From: Flavobacteriaceae bacterium | GTDB lineage: Bacteria > Bacteroidota > Bacteroidia > Flavobacteriales > Flavobacteriaceae | Direction: 5' to 3' | DNA length: 64,000 bases | NCBI GenBank assembly: GCA_947488595.1 | Contig: CANKZI010000014.1 | Location: forward strand, 1-64,000 | In this document: piece by piece, positions 35,187-44,396 of the stretch | How the letters are laid out: each line of letters starts with the position of its first letter | Position numbering within the stretch: the first letter of the stretch is position 1 | The notes under the pieces: model-generated | Seen by the model: the letters and a program-made list of their open reading frames with translations, nothing else | What the model was told of the DNA's origin: nothing | Databases searched by the model: none | Made by a program: the position numbers and the translations under genes

Positions 35187-37370
35187 TTGAAAAACGTTTT
35201 TGCAATAACGCCACCCTTTACCCAACTCAATACGCCTTATCCCGCAACGGCTTATATCAAAGGCTTTTTAAATACAAAAGCAATTCCAGCCACACAAGCT
35301 GATTTGGGTATTGAAGTTATATTGGAACTTTTTTCTAAGCAAGGATTACAATCCCTATTTACAACTATTATTCAGCAGCCAAAATCTGATAACGCCAAAA
35401 GAATATTGGCGCTAAAAGACGAGTACTTAAAAACCATCACGCCTGTAATTGCCTTTTTGCAAGGAAAAAATCCAACTTTGGCCTTGTCCATTTGTCAAGA
35501 AGATTTTTTGCCGGAAGCTTCACGATTTGCACAACTCGAAGCATTAGATTTGGCTTTTGGCACCATGGGAACCCAAGACAAAGCCAAACATCTGGCAACT
35601 TTGTATCTTGAAGATATTGCCGATTTTATTGTCGAATGCGTAGACGAGAATTTTGGTTTTTCGCGTTATGCAGAGCGTTTAGGTCGAAGTGCTAATTCTT
35701 TTGACGAATTGTATTCGGCATTGAAAAAGCCGCACACTTATATTGATGCCATTTTAATTTCGATACTTAAAGCAAAGATTGAAACCGTTGATCCATCACT
35801 TTTTCTTATTTCGGTGCCGTTTCCAGGCAATTTGTACGCGGCTTTTCGATGCGCACAATTCGTTAAAAAGCACTATCCAAACATTAAAATTGCAATGGGT
35901 GGTGGTTTTCCAAATACCGAATTGCGCTCACTTTCTGACGCAAGGGTTTTTGAATTTTTTGACTTTATTACGCTCGACGATGGCGAATTGCCTCTCGAAG
36001 AATTAATCAATCACGTCGAAAATGCTGATCATAATACCTTTAAAAGAACTTTTGTTTTGGAAAATGGCATAGTGGTTTATAAAAATAATTCGGCCAAAAG
36101 TGATTACAAACAATCTGAAGTCGGCACACCAGATTATTCAGATTTGCTTTTGGATAATTATATTTCAGTAATTGAAATTGTAAATCCGATGCACAAAATG
36201 TGGAGCGATGGCAGATGGAACAAACTCACCATGGCACACGGTTGTTATTGGGGAAAATGTACATTTTGTGATATTTCTTTGGATTATATAAAAATTTACG
36301 AACCGATTGCCGCCAAATTAATCGTAGATCGCATTCAAGAATTAGCCGAGAAAACAGGTCAAAATGGTTTTCACTTTGTCGACGAAGCAGCGCCACCAGC
36401 ACTAATGCGCGAAGTAGCACTCGAAATTCTTCGGCGCAATATTGCAGTAACTTGGTGGACCAACATTCGGTTCGAAAAAAGTTTCACTCAAGATTTATGT
36501 GTTTTATTAAAAGCATCTGGTTGTATTGCCGTTTCTGGAGGTTTAGAAGTGGCCTCAGATCGCTTGTTACAATTGATTGACAAAGGCGTAACAGTCGAGC
36601 AAGTAGCAAAAGTTACCCGAAATTTTACCGAATCGGGTATTATGGTGCACGCTTATTTGATGTATGGTTATCCAACGCAAACGATTCAAGAAACCATTGA
36701 TAGTCTAGAAATGGTGCGACAGTTGTTTGAAGCTGGTATTTTGCAATCGGGATTCTGGCATCAATTTGCAATGACAGTACACAGTCCAGTTGGCATGTAT
36801 CCCGAAAAGTTTGGTGTAGTAAAAGCATCAGAAAATCTTGGAACTTTTGCTAATAATGATATTGTTTATACCGATATAACCGGAATCAACCATGATAAAT
36901 TTAGTTTTGGATTAAAAAAATCGCTTTATAATTTTATGCACGGCATTTGTTTCGATTATGATTTGCAAGATTGGTTTGATTTTAAAATTCCGACAACAAA
37001 AATAGCGAGTGATTTTATTTTGAATGCATTAGAAGAAACAACGGATTTTGATATAAAGCCATCAGCTAAAGTGGTTTGGATAGGAGGAAAGCCTGTGGTT
37101 GATTACTTTACAAAATCAAAAAAAGGAAACAGTTATCAAATGATGCAACTGACTTTTCATGATAAAAAAGAAAGTTTTAGTATTCAAATCAATAAAGAAG
37201 AAGGCGACTGGTTATTAATAATGCTTCAAAAAATGGCAATTACTAATGATAAATTGTTGAATTTTATGACCATAAAACAAGACTTTGAAACCAATTTAGA
37301 AAATTTTGAGTTGTTTTGGTATTCAAAACCAATCAACACCTTAAAAACTTATGGATTGTTGGTTTTATAG
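35187..37370 (+). CDS. B12-binding domain radical SAM protein
   Basis: This 727-residue protein has an N-terminal part suited to cobalamin binding (NVFAITPPFTQLNTPYPA, then IKIAMGGGFPNTEL near residue 235) and a central radical SAM domain. The cluster motif is HGCYWGKCTFCD, with Cys353, Cys358 and Cys361, a CX4CX2C spacing instead of the usual CX3CX2C. EVASDRLLQLIDKGV and MYGYPTQTIQET follow as in other radical SAM enzymes. The last 150 residues have no clear domain. The start is a TTG. Its reaction is unknown, possibly a methylation or radical rearrangement. Confidence 0.87.
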   Translation: MKNVFAITPPFTQLNTPYPATAYIKGFLNTKAIPATQADLGIEVILELFSKQGLQSLFTTIIQQPKSDNAKRILALKDEYLKTITPVIAFLQGKNPTLALSICQEDFLPEASRFAQLEALDLAFGTMGTQDKAKHLATLYLEDIADFIVECVDENFGFSRYAERLGRSANSFDELYSALKKPHTYIDAILISILKAKIETVDPSLFLISVPFPGNLYAAFRCAQFVKKHYPNIKIAMGGGFPNTELRSLSDARVFEFFDFITLDDGELPLEELINHVENADHNTFKRTFVLENGIVVYKNNSAKSDYKQSEVGTPDYSDLLLDNYISVIEIVNPMHKMWSDGRWNKLTMAHGCYWGKCTFCDISLDYIKIYEPIAAKLIVDRIQELAEKTGQNGFHFVDEAAPPALMREVALEILRRNIAVTWWTNIRFEKSFTQDLCVLLKASGCIAVSGGLEVASDRLLQLIDKGVTVEQVAKVTRNFTESGIMVHAYLMYGYPTQTIQETIDSLEMVRQLFEAGILQSGFWHQFAMTVHSPVGMYPEKFGVVKASENLGTFANNDIVYTDITGINHDKFSFGLKKSLYNFMHGICFDYDLQDWFDFKIPTTKIASDFILNALEETTDFDIKPSAKVVWIGGKPVVDYFTKSKKGNSYQMMQLTFHDKKESFSIQINKEEGDWLLIMLQKMAITNDKLLNFMTIKQDFETNLENFELFWYSKPINTLKTYGLLVL

Positions 37371-37373
37371 CAA

Positions 37374-37811
37374 TTAATCTTGAGATTTTTTATCTTTCTT
37401 TTTGCCTTTTTTTTCCTTTTTCTCTTTCAAAGCTTGAAATAAAACGACTTGGTCTTTGTTTAAAAGCGATACTATTTTAGTTTCCATTTTTTCTTTTGCT
37501 TTTTCCATTTTCTCGCTTTTTCCTTCATCAGGAATACTCTCTTGACTGATTGAAATCACCGTATTTTTATAATCAGCAATAATATTTTTTACAGCAGCTG
37601 ACTGAAAACCATCAAGTTGCAATTCTTCGGTCATGCTGTCTGTCGAGGCTTGAACAAAATCAAACTCTTGTTTAGATTTGTTTTTAGATTCTTTAAATTG
37701 ATTTGAACCACCAATGTTTCGGTCTAAACCTAAACTGCTCAATTGCGCATGAACAGCATTGAAATTAAAACAAAACAGTAAAAACAAAAGGGTTACACGA
37801 ATTGATTTCAT
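37374..37811 (-). CDS. Small secreted lysine-rich-tailed protein
   Basis: This 145-residue protein has a signal peptide ending AVHAQ and a helical body with a charged KMEKAKEKMETK segment. The tail alternates Lys and Glu and ends KKSQD. The pattern resembles small periplasmic stress or Spy-like helical proteins, but I cannot assign a family. It converges on the B12 radical SAM gene with only three bases between stops. Confidence 0.72.
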   Translation of the reverse strand: MKSIRVTLLFLLFCFNFNAVHAQLSSLGLDRNIGGSNQFKESKNKSKQEFDFVQASTDSMTEELQLDGFQSAAVKNIIADYKNTVISISQESIPDEGKSEKMEKAKEKMETKIVSLLNKDQVVLFQALKEKKEKKGKKKDKKSQD

Positions 37812-37987
37812 AACATATTGTTTAATATCAACTTATAAATAGAATTCAAATTTACAACTTATCTTTTAAAAAGTTTTTTTAGCTGTGAAAATAATTAAGC
37901 AAACAACTTAATTTAGAACAACTGTATATTAATTGCACTTAAATTGGTGTATTCCAAAAAATTATAATCATCGTTTGATGCTCTAAA

Positions 37988-39310
37988 TTAAACCTCCGAC
38001 AATGGGGTTCCATACAAATCAAATTCGGTGGCGTCGGTGATTTTTATCATTGCAAATTCGCCTGTTTTTAAATAGTATTTTGAAGCATCAATCAACACTT
38101 CATTGTCGACATCGGGACTATCAAATTCGGTTCTTCCTACAAAATGATTGCCTTCTTTTCGGTCAATGATACATTTAAAAGTTTGACCAATTTTTTCTTG
38201 GTTCAAATCCCAAGAAATTTGCGATTGCAATTCCATTATTTCTTCCGCGCGTTTTTGTTTTACGTCATTCGGCACATCATCTTCAAGCAAATAAGCATGT
38301 GTATTTTCTTCATGAGAATAAGCAAAACAACCCATTCGATCGAATTTCATTTCTTGAACAAAATCTTTTAAAATATTAAAATCGGCTTCGGTTTCGCCAG
38401 GATAACCAACAATTAAAGTCGTTCTAATGGCGATTCCAGGAACTGCAGCTCTAAAATCTTTTAATAACTTTGTGGTTTTTTCTTGTGTGGTTCCGCGGCG
38501 CATCGATTTTAAAATGCTATCCGAAATGTGTTGCAGTGGGATATCGATGTAATTGCAAATTTTCGGTTCACGTTTCATTATTTCCAATACATCCATCGGA
38601 AAACCAGTTGGAAACGCATAATGCAATCTGATCCATTCGATGCCTTCCACTTTGACCAAAGCTTCTAAAAGTTCGCCTAAATTTCTTTTCTTATAGATGT
38701 CTAAACCATAATAAGTCAAATCTTGTGCTATCAAGATCAACTCTTTTACACCGTCTTTTGCCAAACCTTGCGCCTCTTTGACCAATTTTTCAATGGTTTG
38801 CGAAACATGTTTTCCTCGCATTAATGGAATCGCACAAAAACTGCACGGACGGTCACATCCTTCGGCAATTTTTAGATAGGCATAATTTTTTGGCGTAGTA
38901 GTCATCCGTTCGCCCAATAATTCATGCTTATAATCGGCGCCCAGAGCCTTCAAAAGTGCGGGCAATTCGGTTGTGCCAAAATACTGATCAACATTTGGAA
39001 TTTCCTTTTCTAAATCTGGCTTGTATCTTTCGGATAAACATCCGGTTACAAAAACTTTATCGACCAAACCACGCTCTTTTTTGTCAGCATATTCCAAAAT
39101 CATGTTCACCGATTCGGCTTTGGCATTGTCAATAAAACCGCAAGTATTAATTACGATAATATTGCCTTCGCTTGCTTCAGGTGCTTCGTGTTCGACTTCT
39201 TTACCGCTGGCACGAAGTTGTCCCATTAAAACTTCGCTATCATAGACATTTTTGGAACATCCAAGTGTAATGACGTTGATTTTATTTTTCTTTAAAGATT
39301 TGGTTCTCAT
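37988..39310 (-). CDS. rimO: Ribosomal protein S12 methylthiotransferase RimO
   Basis: This 440-residue radical SAM enzyme adds a methylthio group to an aspartate of ribosomal protein S12. The N-terminal MTTase domain starts with NVITLGCSKNVYDSE, the radical SAM motif is CDRPCSFCAIPLMRG (CX3CX2C), and a TRAM domain forms the end. The opening GCSKNVYDSE is the pattern that separates RimO from MiaB. CAAAATTA in the leader fits a minus-strand -7 element. Confidence 0.95.
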   Translation of the reverse strand: MRTKSLKKNKINVITLGCSKNVYDSEVLMGQLRASGKEVEHEAPEASEGNIIVINTCGFIDNAKAESVNMILEYADKKERGLVDKVFVTGCLSERYKPDLEKEIPNVDQYFGTTELPALLKALGADYKHELLGERMTTTPKNYAYLKIAEGCDRPCSFCAIPLMRGKHVSQTIEKLVKEAQGLAKDGVKELILIAQDLTYYGLDIYKKRNLGELLEALVKVEGIEWIRLHYAFPTGFPMDVLEIMKREPKICNYIDIPLQHISDSILKSMRRGTTQEKTTKLLKDFRAAVPGIAIRTTLIVGYPGETEADFNILKDFVQEMKFDRMGCFAYSHEENTHAYLLEDDVPNDVKQKRAEEIMELQSQISWDLNQEKIGQTFKCIIDRKEGNHFVGRTEFDSPDVDNEVLIDASKYYLKTGEFAMIKITDATEFDLYGTPLSEV

Positions 39311-39476
39311 TGACTTAAAAATTGGAGTGCAAAATTACGTTTTTTATTATTAAGAGTCGCTAGGTTTATGACTTTTTATAAAGTCAATATTCAAATACAA
39401 TTTACAGCAAGTCAACAATTAAAAGAGAAAGTTCAGATTGTTAATTACTTTTTATCCCAAAATTCAATATTAGTTT

Positions 39477-39484
39477 TAACTTTG
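39477..39484 (+). promoter_or_regulatory. -7 element of the pRiA4b ORF-3-like gene
   Basis: TAACTTTG matches TAnnTTTG and ends 22 bp before the ATG at 39507. A TTTA about 22 bp upstream is a weak -33 candidate. Confidence 0.45.
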
Positions 39485-39506
39485 TACTTTCATTAAATTA
39501 ACGATT

Positions 39507-40043
39507 ATGGTTTATAAATTCAGGGTAATTCTCGATACTGAAGATGATGTTTTTCGAGATATTGCGATACTAAAAGACGATACTTTAGAAGATTTGCACA
39601 ATGCCATCGTAAATGCTTTTGGTTTTGATGGACTCGAAATTGCTTCGTTTTATACGTGCGATGAACAATGGAATCAAGACGAAGAAATTTCACTTTTTGA
39701 TACAGGCGATATTCTAGGCGAACAAAAAATAATGAGTGATTATGTGCTTTCGGATATTTTGGATAAAACGCAAACTAAAATTATCTACGTATATGATTTC
39801 TTGAGCATGTGGACTTTTTTGGTAGAATTGGCTGCGATTGAAGAAATTGAAGTTGGCGAAACGTATCCCTCTTTGTTGTTTACACATGGAATCATGCCTG
39901 CAGCGGCGCCCGAAAAAGACTTTAGTGATTCGGTCATTTCTGATTTTGATTATGACGAAGATGATTATGACGAAGACGATTTGGACTTGCTAGATGGTGG
40001 CGAAAATTTTGAGGATTTTGGATTTGAGGAGAATTGGAATTAA
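39507..40043 (+). CDS. Plasmid pRiA4b ORF-3-like protein
   Basis: This 178-residue protein begins VYKFRVILDTEDDVFRDI, followed by DTLEDLHNAIVNAFGFDG, the core of the pRiA4b ORF-3 / IS1096 passenger family. The second half ends in a long run of Asp, Glu and Tyr. No transposase is near, so it is a chromosomal stand-alone member. Its biochemical role is unknown. Confidence 0.85.
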   Translation: MVYKFRVILDTEDDVFRDIAILKDDTLEDLHNAIVNAFGFDGLEIASFYTCDEQWNQDEEISLFDTGDILGEQKIMSDYVLSDILDKTQTKIIYVYDFLSMWTFLVELAAIEEIEVGETYPSLLFTHGIMPAAAPEKDFSDSVISDFDYDEDDYDEDDLDLLDGGENFEDFGFEENWN

Positions 40044-40382
40044 TAGAGTTCCGTACTAGCTGAGTAATTTAGGGATAAAGTTTTTAATGTATTTTTGGAA
40101 GCTACTCTTAATTCCATCTCGAGCAATATTTCCGAAGGTTTTTGACAACAAACCAACAAAGATTTTGGCAGATTTTTGAATATAGCTGTTGGCTCATTAT
40201 TCGAATTTCAAACGCAAATTTCAAACGCAAAAAATATAAATTATATTAACTAACAAGAATTTAAATCGCTTTTTGATGACAGCTGTGAACTTGAAATATT
40301 GATTTGCGCTTTAATAAAAAAAGTTAAAGGCAATGATTAAACTAAGACACTAACTTCCTCAGATTCGAAGGCATTACAAAAT
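40044..40382. other. 339-bp gene-free stretch
   Basis: A 30-codon frame at 40087-40179 (starting MYFWKLLLIPSRAIF) looks somewhat protein-like and could be a remnant, but I cannot place it. A short direct repeat AATTTCAAACGCAA occurs twice at about 40204-40230. Otherwise the DNA is AT-rich leader for the next gene. Confidence 0.4.
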
Positions 40383-41441
40383 ATGATCAATCTATTCAAC
40401 ACCCACATCGATTCGCTTTCCATTCATAGGGTTGGAAACAAAAGCCGCAACGAAGCATTATTCTTGTCAGAACAAACTTTTTCTTTAAACGACGAGATTG
40501 TGCCGTTAATGAAAGAGTATTTTTTTAAACCTTTTCGAGAAAAAGAAGAAAACTACTTTCAGTTTGCACATGAAGTCGATTTGGATTACAACGACATGTT
40601 CAAATTGGCTACTGAGGTTTTTGAAAATCCATCAAATGTACATGAGATTTCTAAAAAAATCACCAAACATTTGTTCGAACAATCCAATCATCCACATATC
40701 AAAAACGGAGAAGTTTATATAACTTATTTGACCAATTTGAATATTGATAATAATATTGTCGATGCAATTGGAATTTTTAAAAGTGAGATTCAAGCCGATT
40801 TTTTGCAATTTGAAGAAAAAGGAACCCATCTCGAAATGGTTTTGCAACAAGGCATCAATCTTAATAAACTCGACAAAGGTTGCTTGATTTTTAATTACAA
40901 AAAAGAAGAAGGTTACAAAATTTTAACCGTTGATAGCAACCGTTATGATGCCCGTTATTGGTTGGAACATTTTTTGTCTGTGGATGCGTTTCAGGACGAG
41001 AATTTTATTACCAAAAAATACCTCAAATTTTGTCAAGATTTTGCCAAAGATGTTGTTTTTCCGGCCGAAGACAAAAAGGAAGAAGTCATGTTTATGAACC
41101 GATCGGTGAATTATTTTGCGAAAAATGATCAGTTTGAAGAAACCAATTTCTTAAACGAAGTACTGGACAATCCAGATTTAATTCCGGAATTCAAAAATTA
41201 TAAAGTCGATAAAGGCGAAAAATACAGTATCGAAGATGTTACCACTTTTCCGATTGCCAATGCTGCGGTTTCGGATGCGCGAAAAAAAATAAAAAACGTG
41301 ATTAATTTAGATACCAATATCCAAATTAAATTGGATTTTATCAATCCCGAAAGTGCCGAAAAATATGTAGAAAAAGGTTGGGACGAAGAAAAGCAAATGT
41401 ATTATTATTTGGTTTATTTCAATAAAGAACAAAAGAGTTAA
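40383..41441 (+). CDS. Nucleoid-associated protein, NA37/YejK family
   Basis: This 352-residue protein matches the NdpA/YejK (NA37) family. IDSLSIHRVGNKSRNEALF opens the chain, and EVYITYLTNLNIDNNIVDAI and DKGCLIFNYKKEEGYKIL follow near residues 115-180. Proteins of this family bind the bacterial nucleoid; their detailed role in Bacteroidota is not known. It is monocistronic with a terminator. Confidence 0.88.
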   Translation: MINLFNTHIDSLSIHRVGNKSRNEALFLSEQTFSLNDEIVPLMKEYFFKPFREKEENYFQFAHEVDLDYNDMFKLATEVFENPSNVHEISKKITKHLFEQSNHPHIKNGEVYITYLTNLNIDNNIVDAIGIFKSEIQADFLQFEEKGTHLEMVLQQGINLNKLDKGCLIFNYKKEEGYKILTVDSNRYDARYWLEHFLSVDAFQDENFITKKYLKFCQDFAKDVVFPAEDKKEEVMFMNRSVNYFAKNDQFEETNFLNEVLDNPDLIPEFKNYKVDKGEKYSIEDVTTFPIANAAVSDARKKIKNVINLDTNIQIKLDFINPESAEKYVEKGWDEEKQMYYYLVYFNKEQKS

Positions 41442-41463
41442 GCAATAAATTTTGTAATTTCAA

Positions 41464-41503
41464 TAAATCCCAATCGTTAAAAAATAACAATTGGGATTTT
41501 TTT
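41464..41503 (+). terminator. Terminator after the nucleoid protein gene
   Basis: AAATCCCAAT and ATTGGGATTT pair around an AT-rich loop, followed by a run of seven T residues. Confidence 0.88.
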
Positions 41504-41505
41504 AA

Positions 41506-41540
41506 GCAACCTTTTTGCAATTGCGATGTCTTTAAAGCAA
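41506..41540 (+). promoter_or_regulatory. Conserved upstream element of tandem lipoprotein 1
   Basis: GCAACC (41506-41511) lies 19 bp before TTTAAAGCAA (41531-41540). The same pair, GCAACT and TTTAAAGCAA, recurs at 41967-42000 before the second lipoprotein. GTCTTT 16 bp after GCAACC would fit an ECF-sigma -10/-35 layout in this copy only, so the sigma assignment is weak. Confidence 0.45.
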
Positions 41541-41556
41541 ACAATTAATTTATAAA

Positions 41557-41949
41557 ATGAAAAAACTACTGCTATTGTTTTTTGTTACAGTAACGCTTTT
41601 AACTTCCTGTTGTGACAGTAAAACAAACGATGAACAATGTGTAAGTTTTGTACCAGAAGGCATAGATGCTGTAACTTTGATTCCAACAACAGATATGACT
41701 GGAGCAGCTTTTAATGTTGCTTTTTATGTCAATAATGGCTGCGGTAATTTTGGTTCTTTTGAAGAAATCGTTAATGGCAACAGCATTACAATCAAAGTTA
41801 TCGCCAAGTATGAAGGTTGTGTTTGTACCGACGATATTCCGTTGCGAGAATCGGTTTATACATTTACCTCAAATACATCAGGTACTTATCTGCTAAAATT
41901 TATAAAAGCAGATGGCACATTTATCACCGAAACAGTTGTAATTGCATAA
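41557..41949 (+). CDS. Tandem lipoprotein 1
   Basis: This 130-residue protein has a lipobox LTSC near residue 18 followed directly by a second Cys. The body has the blocks FYVNNGCG and KYEGCVCTDDIPLRE and ends GTFITETVVIA, with a beta-rich pattern. It is clearly paralogous to the next gene (42022-42411) along its whole length. It has extra Cys in the second block that the paralog partly lacks. The family is not recognised. A tether-less outer-membrane lipoprotein is likely. Confidence 0.82.
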   Translation: MKKLLLLFFVTVTLLTSCCDSKTNDEQCVSFVPEGIDAVTLIPTTDMTGAAFNVAFYVNNGCGNFGSFEEIVNGNSITIKVIAKYEGCVCTDDIPLRESVYTFTSNTSGTYLLKFIKADGTFITETVVIA

Positions 41950-41966
41950 AAAAATATATTTTTGAC

Positions 41967-42000
41967 GCAACTTTATTTTAATTAAACAATTTTAAAGCAA
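41967..42000 (+). promoter_or_regulatory. Conserved upstream element of tandem lipoprotein 2
   Basis: GCAACT and TTTAAAGCAA repeat the pair seen at 41506-41540 with one base less spacing. A third GCAACC occurs at 42438-42443, after the second lipoprotein, without the TTTAAAGCAA part. Confidence 0.4.
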
Positions 42001-42021
42001 ACCAATAAATTCAAAAAAAAT

Positions 42022-42411
42022 ATGAAAAAGTTAGTAATGATGTTATTTATGATTGCCGCGATTTTGACTTCATGCGACAACAATGATGCAGCTACCAATG
42101 TGCAAGACACATTTTTTGCAGGCGTAAATTCGGTTACAGAAATTCCAGTTGATTTTAATGCGGATGCGATGTTTAAACTTGATTTTTATGTCAATAACGG
42201 ATGTGGACAATTTGCTTCTTTTGACGAAACAGTAGAAGGAAATACGCGCATCATTAAAGTACTTACAAAATATGAAGGTGAAATTTGCACTATGGATATT
42301 CCACTACGTGAAATTATTTATCCTTTTAACGTTAACGTTGCTGGAACTTACACCTTGAAATTTTTAAAAACAGATGGAACTTATTTTACCGAAACCGTTG
42401 TGGTAGAATAA
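42022..42411 (+). CDS. Tandem lipoprotein 2
   Basis: This 129-residue protein has a lipobox LTSC at residues 16-19, followed by DNND. FYVNNGCGQFASF, KYEGEICTMDIPLRE and GTYFTETVVVE align with the preceding gene. The two arose by tandem duplication that included their upstream element. It is closed by the hairpin at 42520-42552. Its function is unknown. Confidence 0.82.
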   Translation: MKKLVMMLFMIAAILTSCDNNDAATNVQDTFFAGVNSVTEIPVDFNADAMFKLDFYVNNGCGQFASFDETVEGNTRIIKVLTKYEGEICTMDIPLREIIYPFNVNVAGTYTLKFLKTDGTYFTETVVVE

Positions 42412-42519
42412 TAAAAACCTTAATTTTTTTTTTGCACGCAACCTTTATTGAAACTTATCTCTTATAGTCACATAGGTTGGTTGTTAATAAGACCCATAAT
42501 TGTTTTGTTTTAGATTTGG

Positions 42520-42552
42520 ATGCGCTTTTTCGACAGAGGAAGCGCATTTTTA
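42520..42552 (+). terminator. Terminator after the tandem lipoproteins
   Basis: ATGCGCTT and AAGCGCAT form a perfect 8-bp stem, followed by T residues. An upstream in-frame start of the ABC ATPase gene would lie before this hairpin, which argues against that start. Confidence 0.75.
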
Positions 42553-42634
42553 TATTCCACTGATTACTTTTGCAAGTCAGGTAATAAATAAAACCTATAT
42601 TCGTCAAATACTAAAATTAAAAAAAAACAGCATT

Positions 42635-43531
42635 TTGGAGACCATACTTTCTATCAAAAATCTCAACAAACGTTTTGGCTATATACAAGCTGTTAAAGAC
42701 GTTTCACTCGAAATTCACAAAGGCAATGTTTACGGAATTTTAGGACCCAATGGAAGCGGAAAGTCAACCACACTTGGCATTGTTTTGAATGTTGTCAATA
42801 AAACATCTGGAGAATTCAGTTGGTTTGATGGAAAAATTGATACACACGAAGCTTTAAAAAAAGTAGGTGCTATTATTGAAAGACCTAATTTTTATCCATA
42901 CATGACTGCCGTAGAAAATCTTGAATTGGTTTGTAAGATTAAAAAAATCGACTATTCAAAGGCTATAGAAAAATTAGAAGTGGTTGGATTATCGGAGAGA
43001 AAGAACAGCAAATTCAGTACTTTTTCACTCGGAATGAAACAACGCTTGGCCATCGCTTCGGCACTACTAAATGATCCCGAAATTTTAATTCTTGACGAAC
43101 CGACAAACGGTTTGGATCCGCAAGGCATACACCAAATTCGTGATATTATACGGATGATTGCTTCTCAAGGTACTACCATTTTGTTGGCATCGCATTTACT
43201 GGATGAGGTCGAAAAAGTCTGCTCACATGTTTTGGTTTTGCAAAAAGGAACCGTTTTGTACTCTGGAACCGTTCACGGAATGTCAGCAAATGAAGGTTTT
43301 TTTGAATTAAAATCTGATAACAATCAAAATTTAATAGCAGTTATAAGCGCCCATGTTGCTGTTGAAAAAGTAACAGAAGAAGACGGAAAAGTATTGGTTT
43401 ATCTTAAAAGCGAACTCAATCCAGCCGATTTGAACAAATACCTTTTTGAAAAAAGCATTGTGCTAAACCACTTGGTCAAAAGAAATACCAGTCTCGAAGA
43501 ACAATTTTTAGCCTTGACCAAAAAATCTTAA
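42635..43531 (+). CDS. ABC transporter ATP-binding protein (ABC-2 type)
   Basis: This 298-residue ATPase has Walker A GPNGSGKST, signature SLGMKQRLAIASAL and Walker B ILILDEPTNGLDP, followed by HLLDEVE. The C-terminal 80 residues are the extra domain of DRI/CcmA-type ATPases. I chose the TTG at 42635, which gives METILSIKNLNKRF, because an ATG at 42500 would run through a terminator and a low-complexity leader. The permease follows 12 bp later. Confidence 0.9.
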   Translation: METILSIKNLNKRFGYIQAVKDVSLEIHKGNVYGILGPNGSGKSTTLGIVLNVVNKTSGEFSWFDGKIDTHEALKKVGAIIERPNFYPYMTAVENLELVCKIKKIDYSKAIEKLEVVGLSERKNSKFSTFSLGMKQRLAIASALLNDPEILILDEPTNGLDPQGIHQIRDIIRMIASQGTTILLASHLLDEVEKVCSHVLVLQKGTVLYSGTVHGMSANEGFFELKSDNNQNLIAVISAHVAVEKVTEEDGKVLVYLKSELNPADLNKYLFEKSIVLNHLVKRNTSLEEQFLALTKKS

Positions 43532-43543
43532 AACAAAATCCAA

Positions 43544-44380
43544 ATGAAACGTTTACTCTCAATAGAACTTCAAAAAATATGGAAAAATAATGCCAGTCGC
43601 ATTTTAACATTGACTTATTTTATCTTGCTTTCCTTCATAGCACTATTGGCGTCAATAAAATTTAATTTGGGAGACTTTAAATTCGATGTGGCACAAATGG
43701 GTATTTTTAATTTCCCTTACATCTGGCATTTTAATACTTATATGGCCGATTGGCTCAAATTTTTTCTTGCAATTGTTATTGTTTCAATGATGGCTAACGA
43801 ATACAGTTATGGCACTTTGAAGCAAAACTTGATTGATGGCATGAGCAAAAAAGAATTCGTGCAATCAAAATTCTTAACTGTCATTTTATTCGCAACTGCT
43901 TCTACCGTTTATGTCTTTATAATGAGTTTAATTTTGGGATTTAGTTTTTCTTCTTACACTGAATTAGGAATAGTTTTCTCTGACTTGAACTATTTGTTTG
44001 CTTATTTTATAAAATTAGTTGGTTTTTTCTCTTTTTGTTTGTTTTTAGGTATTTTGGTAAAGCGCTCAGCCTTTGCATTAGGATTTTTATTGGTTTGGTA
44101 TTTTATAGAAGCAATTATTTACGGTCTTTTGCGTTGGCAAATTTTCGGAAGCACCTCAATCGCCGATAAAATTATTGCTTTTTTCCCGCTATCGGCGATG
44201 TCAAATTTGAGCGTAGAACCATTTTCAAGAATGTCGTTGATAAAAAATTTGGGCAATCAAATTGGTGTTGCCAATGACAAAGATTATGGCATACATTTAT
44301 CTTCTATTTTAATCGTAATCGTTTGGATTGTTATTTTCATGTTAATGTCGTACAAATTATTAAAAAAACGAGATTTATAG
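43544..44380 (+). CDS. ABC-2 type permease
   Basis: This 278-residue protein has about six membrane segments, with NEYSYGTLKQNLIDGMSKKEF in the loop after the second. That loop is typical of ABC-2 permeases of the NatB/bacitracin-export kind. It pairs with the ATPase 12 bp upstream. The substrate is unknown. The T9SS protein gene follows 16 bp later. Confidence 0.9.
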   Translation: MKRLLSIELQKIWKNNASRILTLTYFILLSFIALLASIKFNLGDFKFDVAQMGIFNFPYIWHFNTYMADWLKFFLAIVIVSMMANEYSYGTLKQNLIDGMSKKEFVQSKFLTVILFATASTVYVFIMSLILGFSFSSYTELGIVFSDLNYLFAYFIKLVGFFSFCLFLGILVKRSAFALGFLLVWYFIEAIIYGLLRWQIFGSTSIADKIIAFFPLSAMSNLSVEPFSRMSLIKNLGNQIGVANDKDYGIHLSSILIVIVWIVIFMLMSYKLLKKRDL

Positions 44381-44396
44381 TATCTTTACCGATGCT

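Noticed and set aside
39507..40043. Insertion sequence implied by the IS1096 passenger / pRiA4b family name
   Set aside because: No transposase, inverted ends or target duplication is near; the family name reflects history, not mobility here.
42500..42634. Upstream start for the ABC ATPase
   Set aside because: It would translate through a terminator hairpin and a low-complexity leader; the TTG at 42635 begins the conserved domain.
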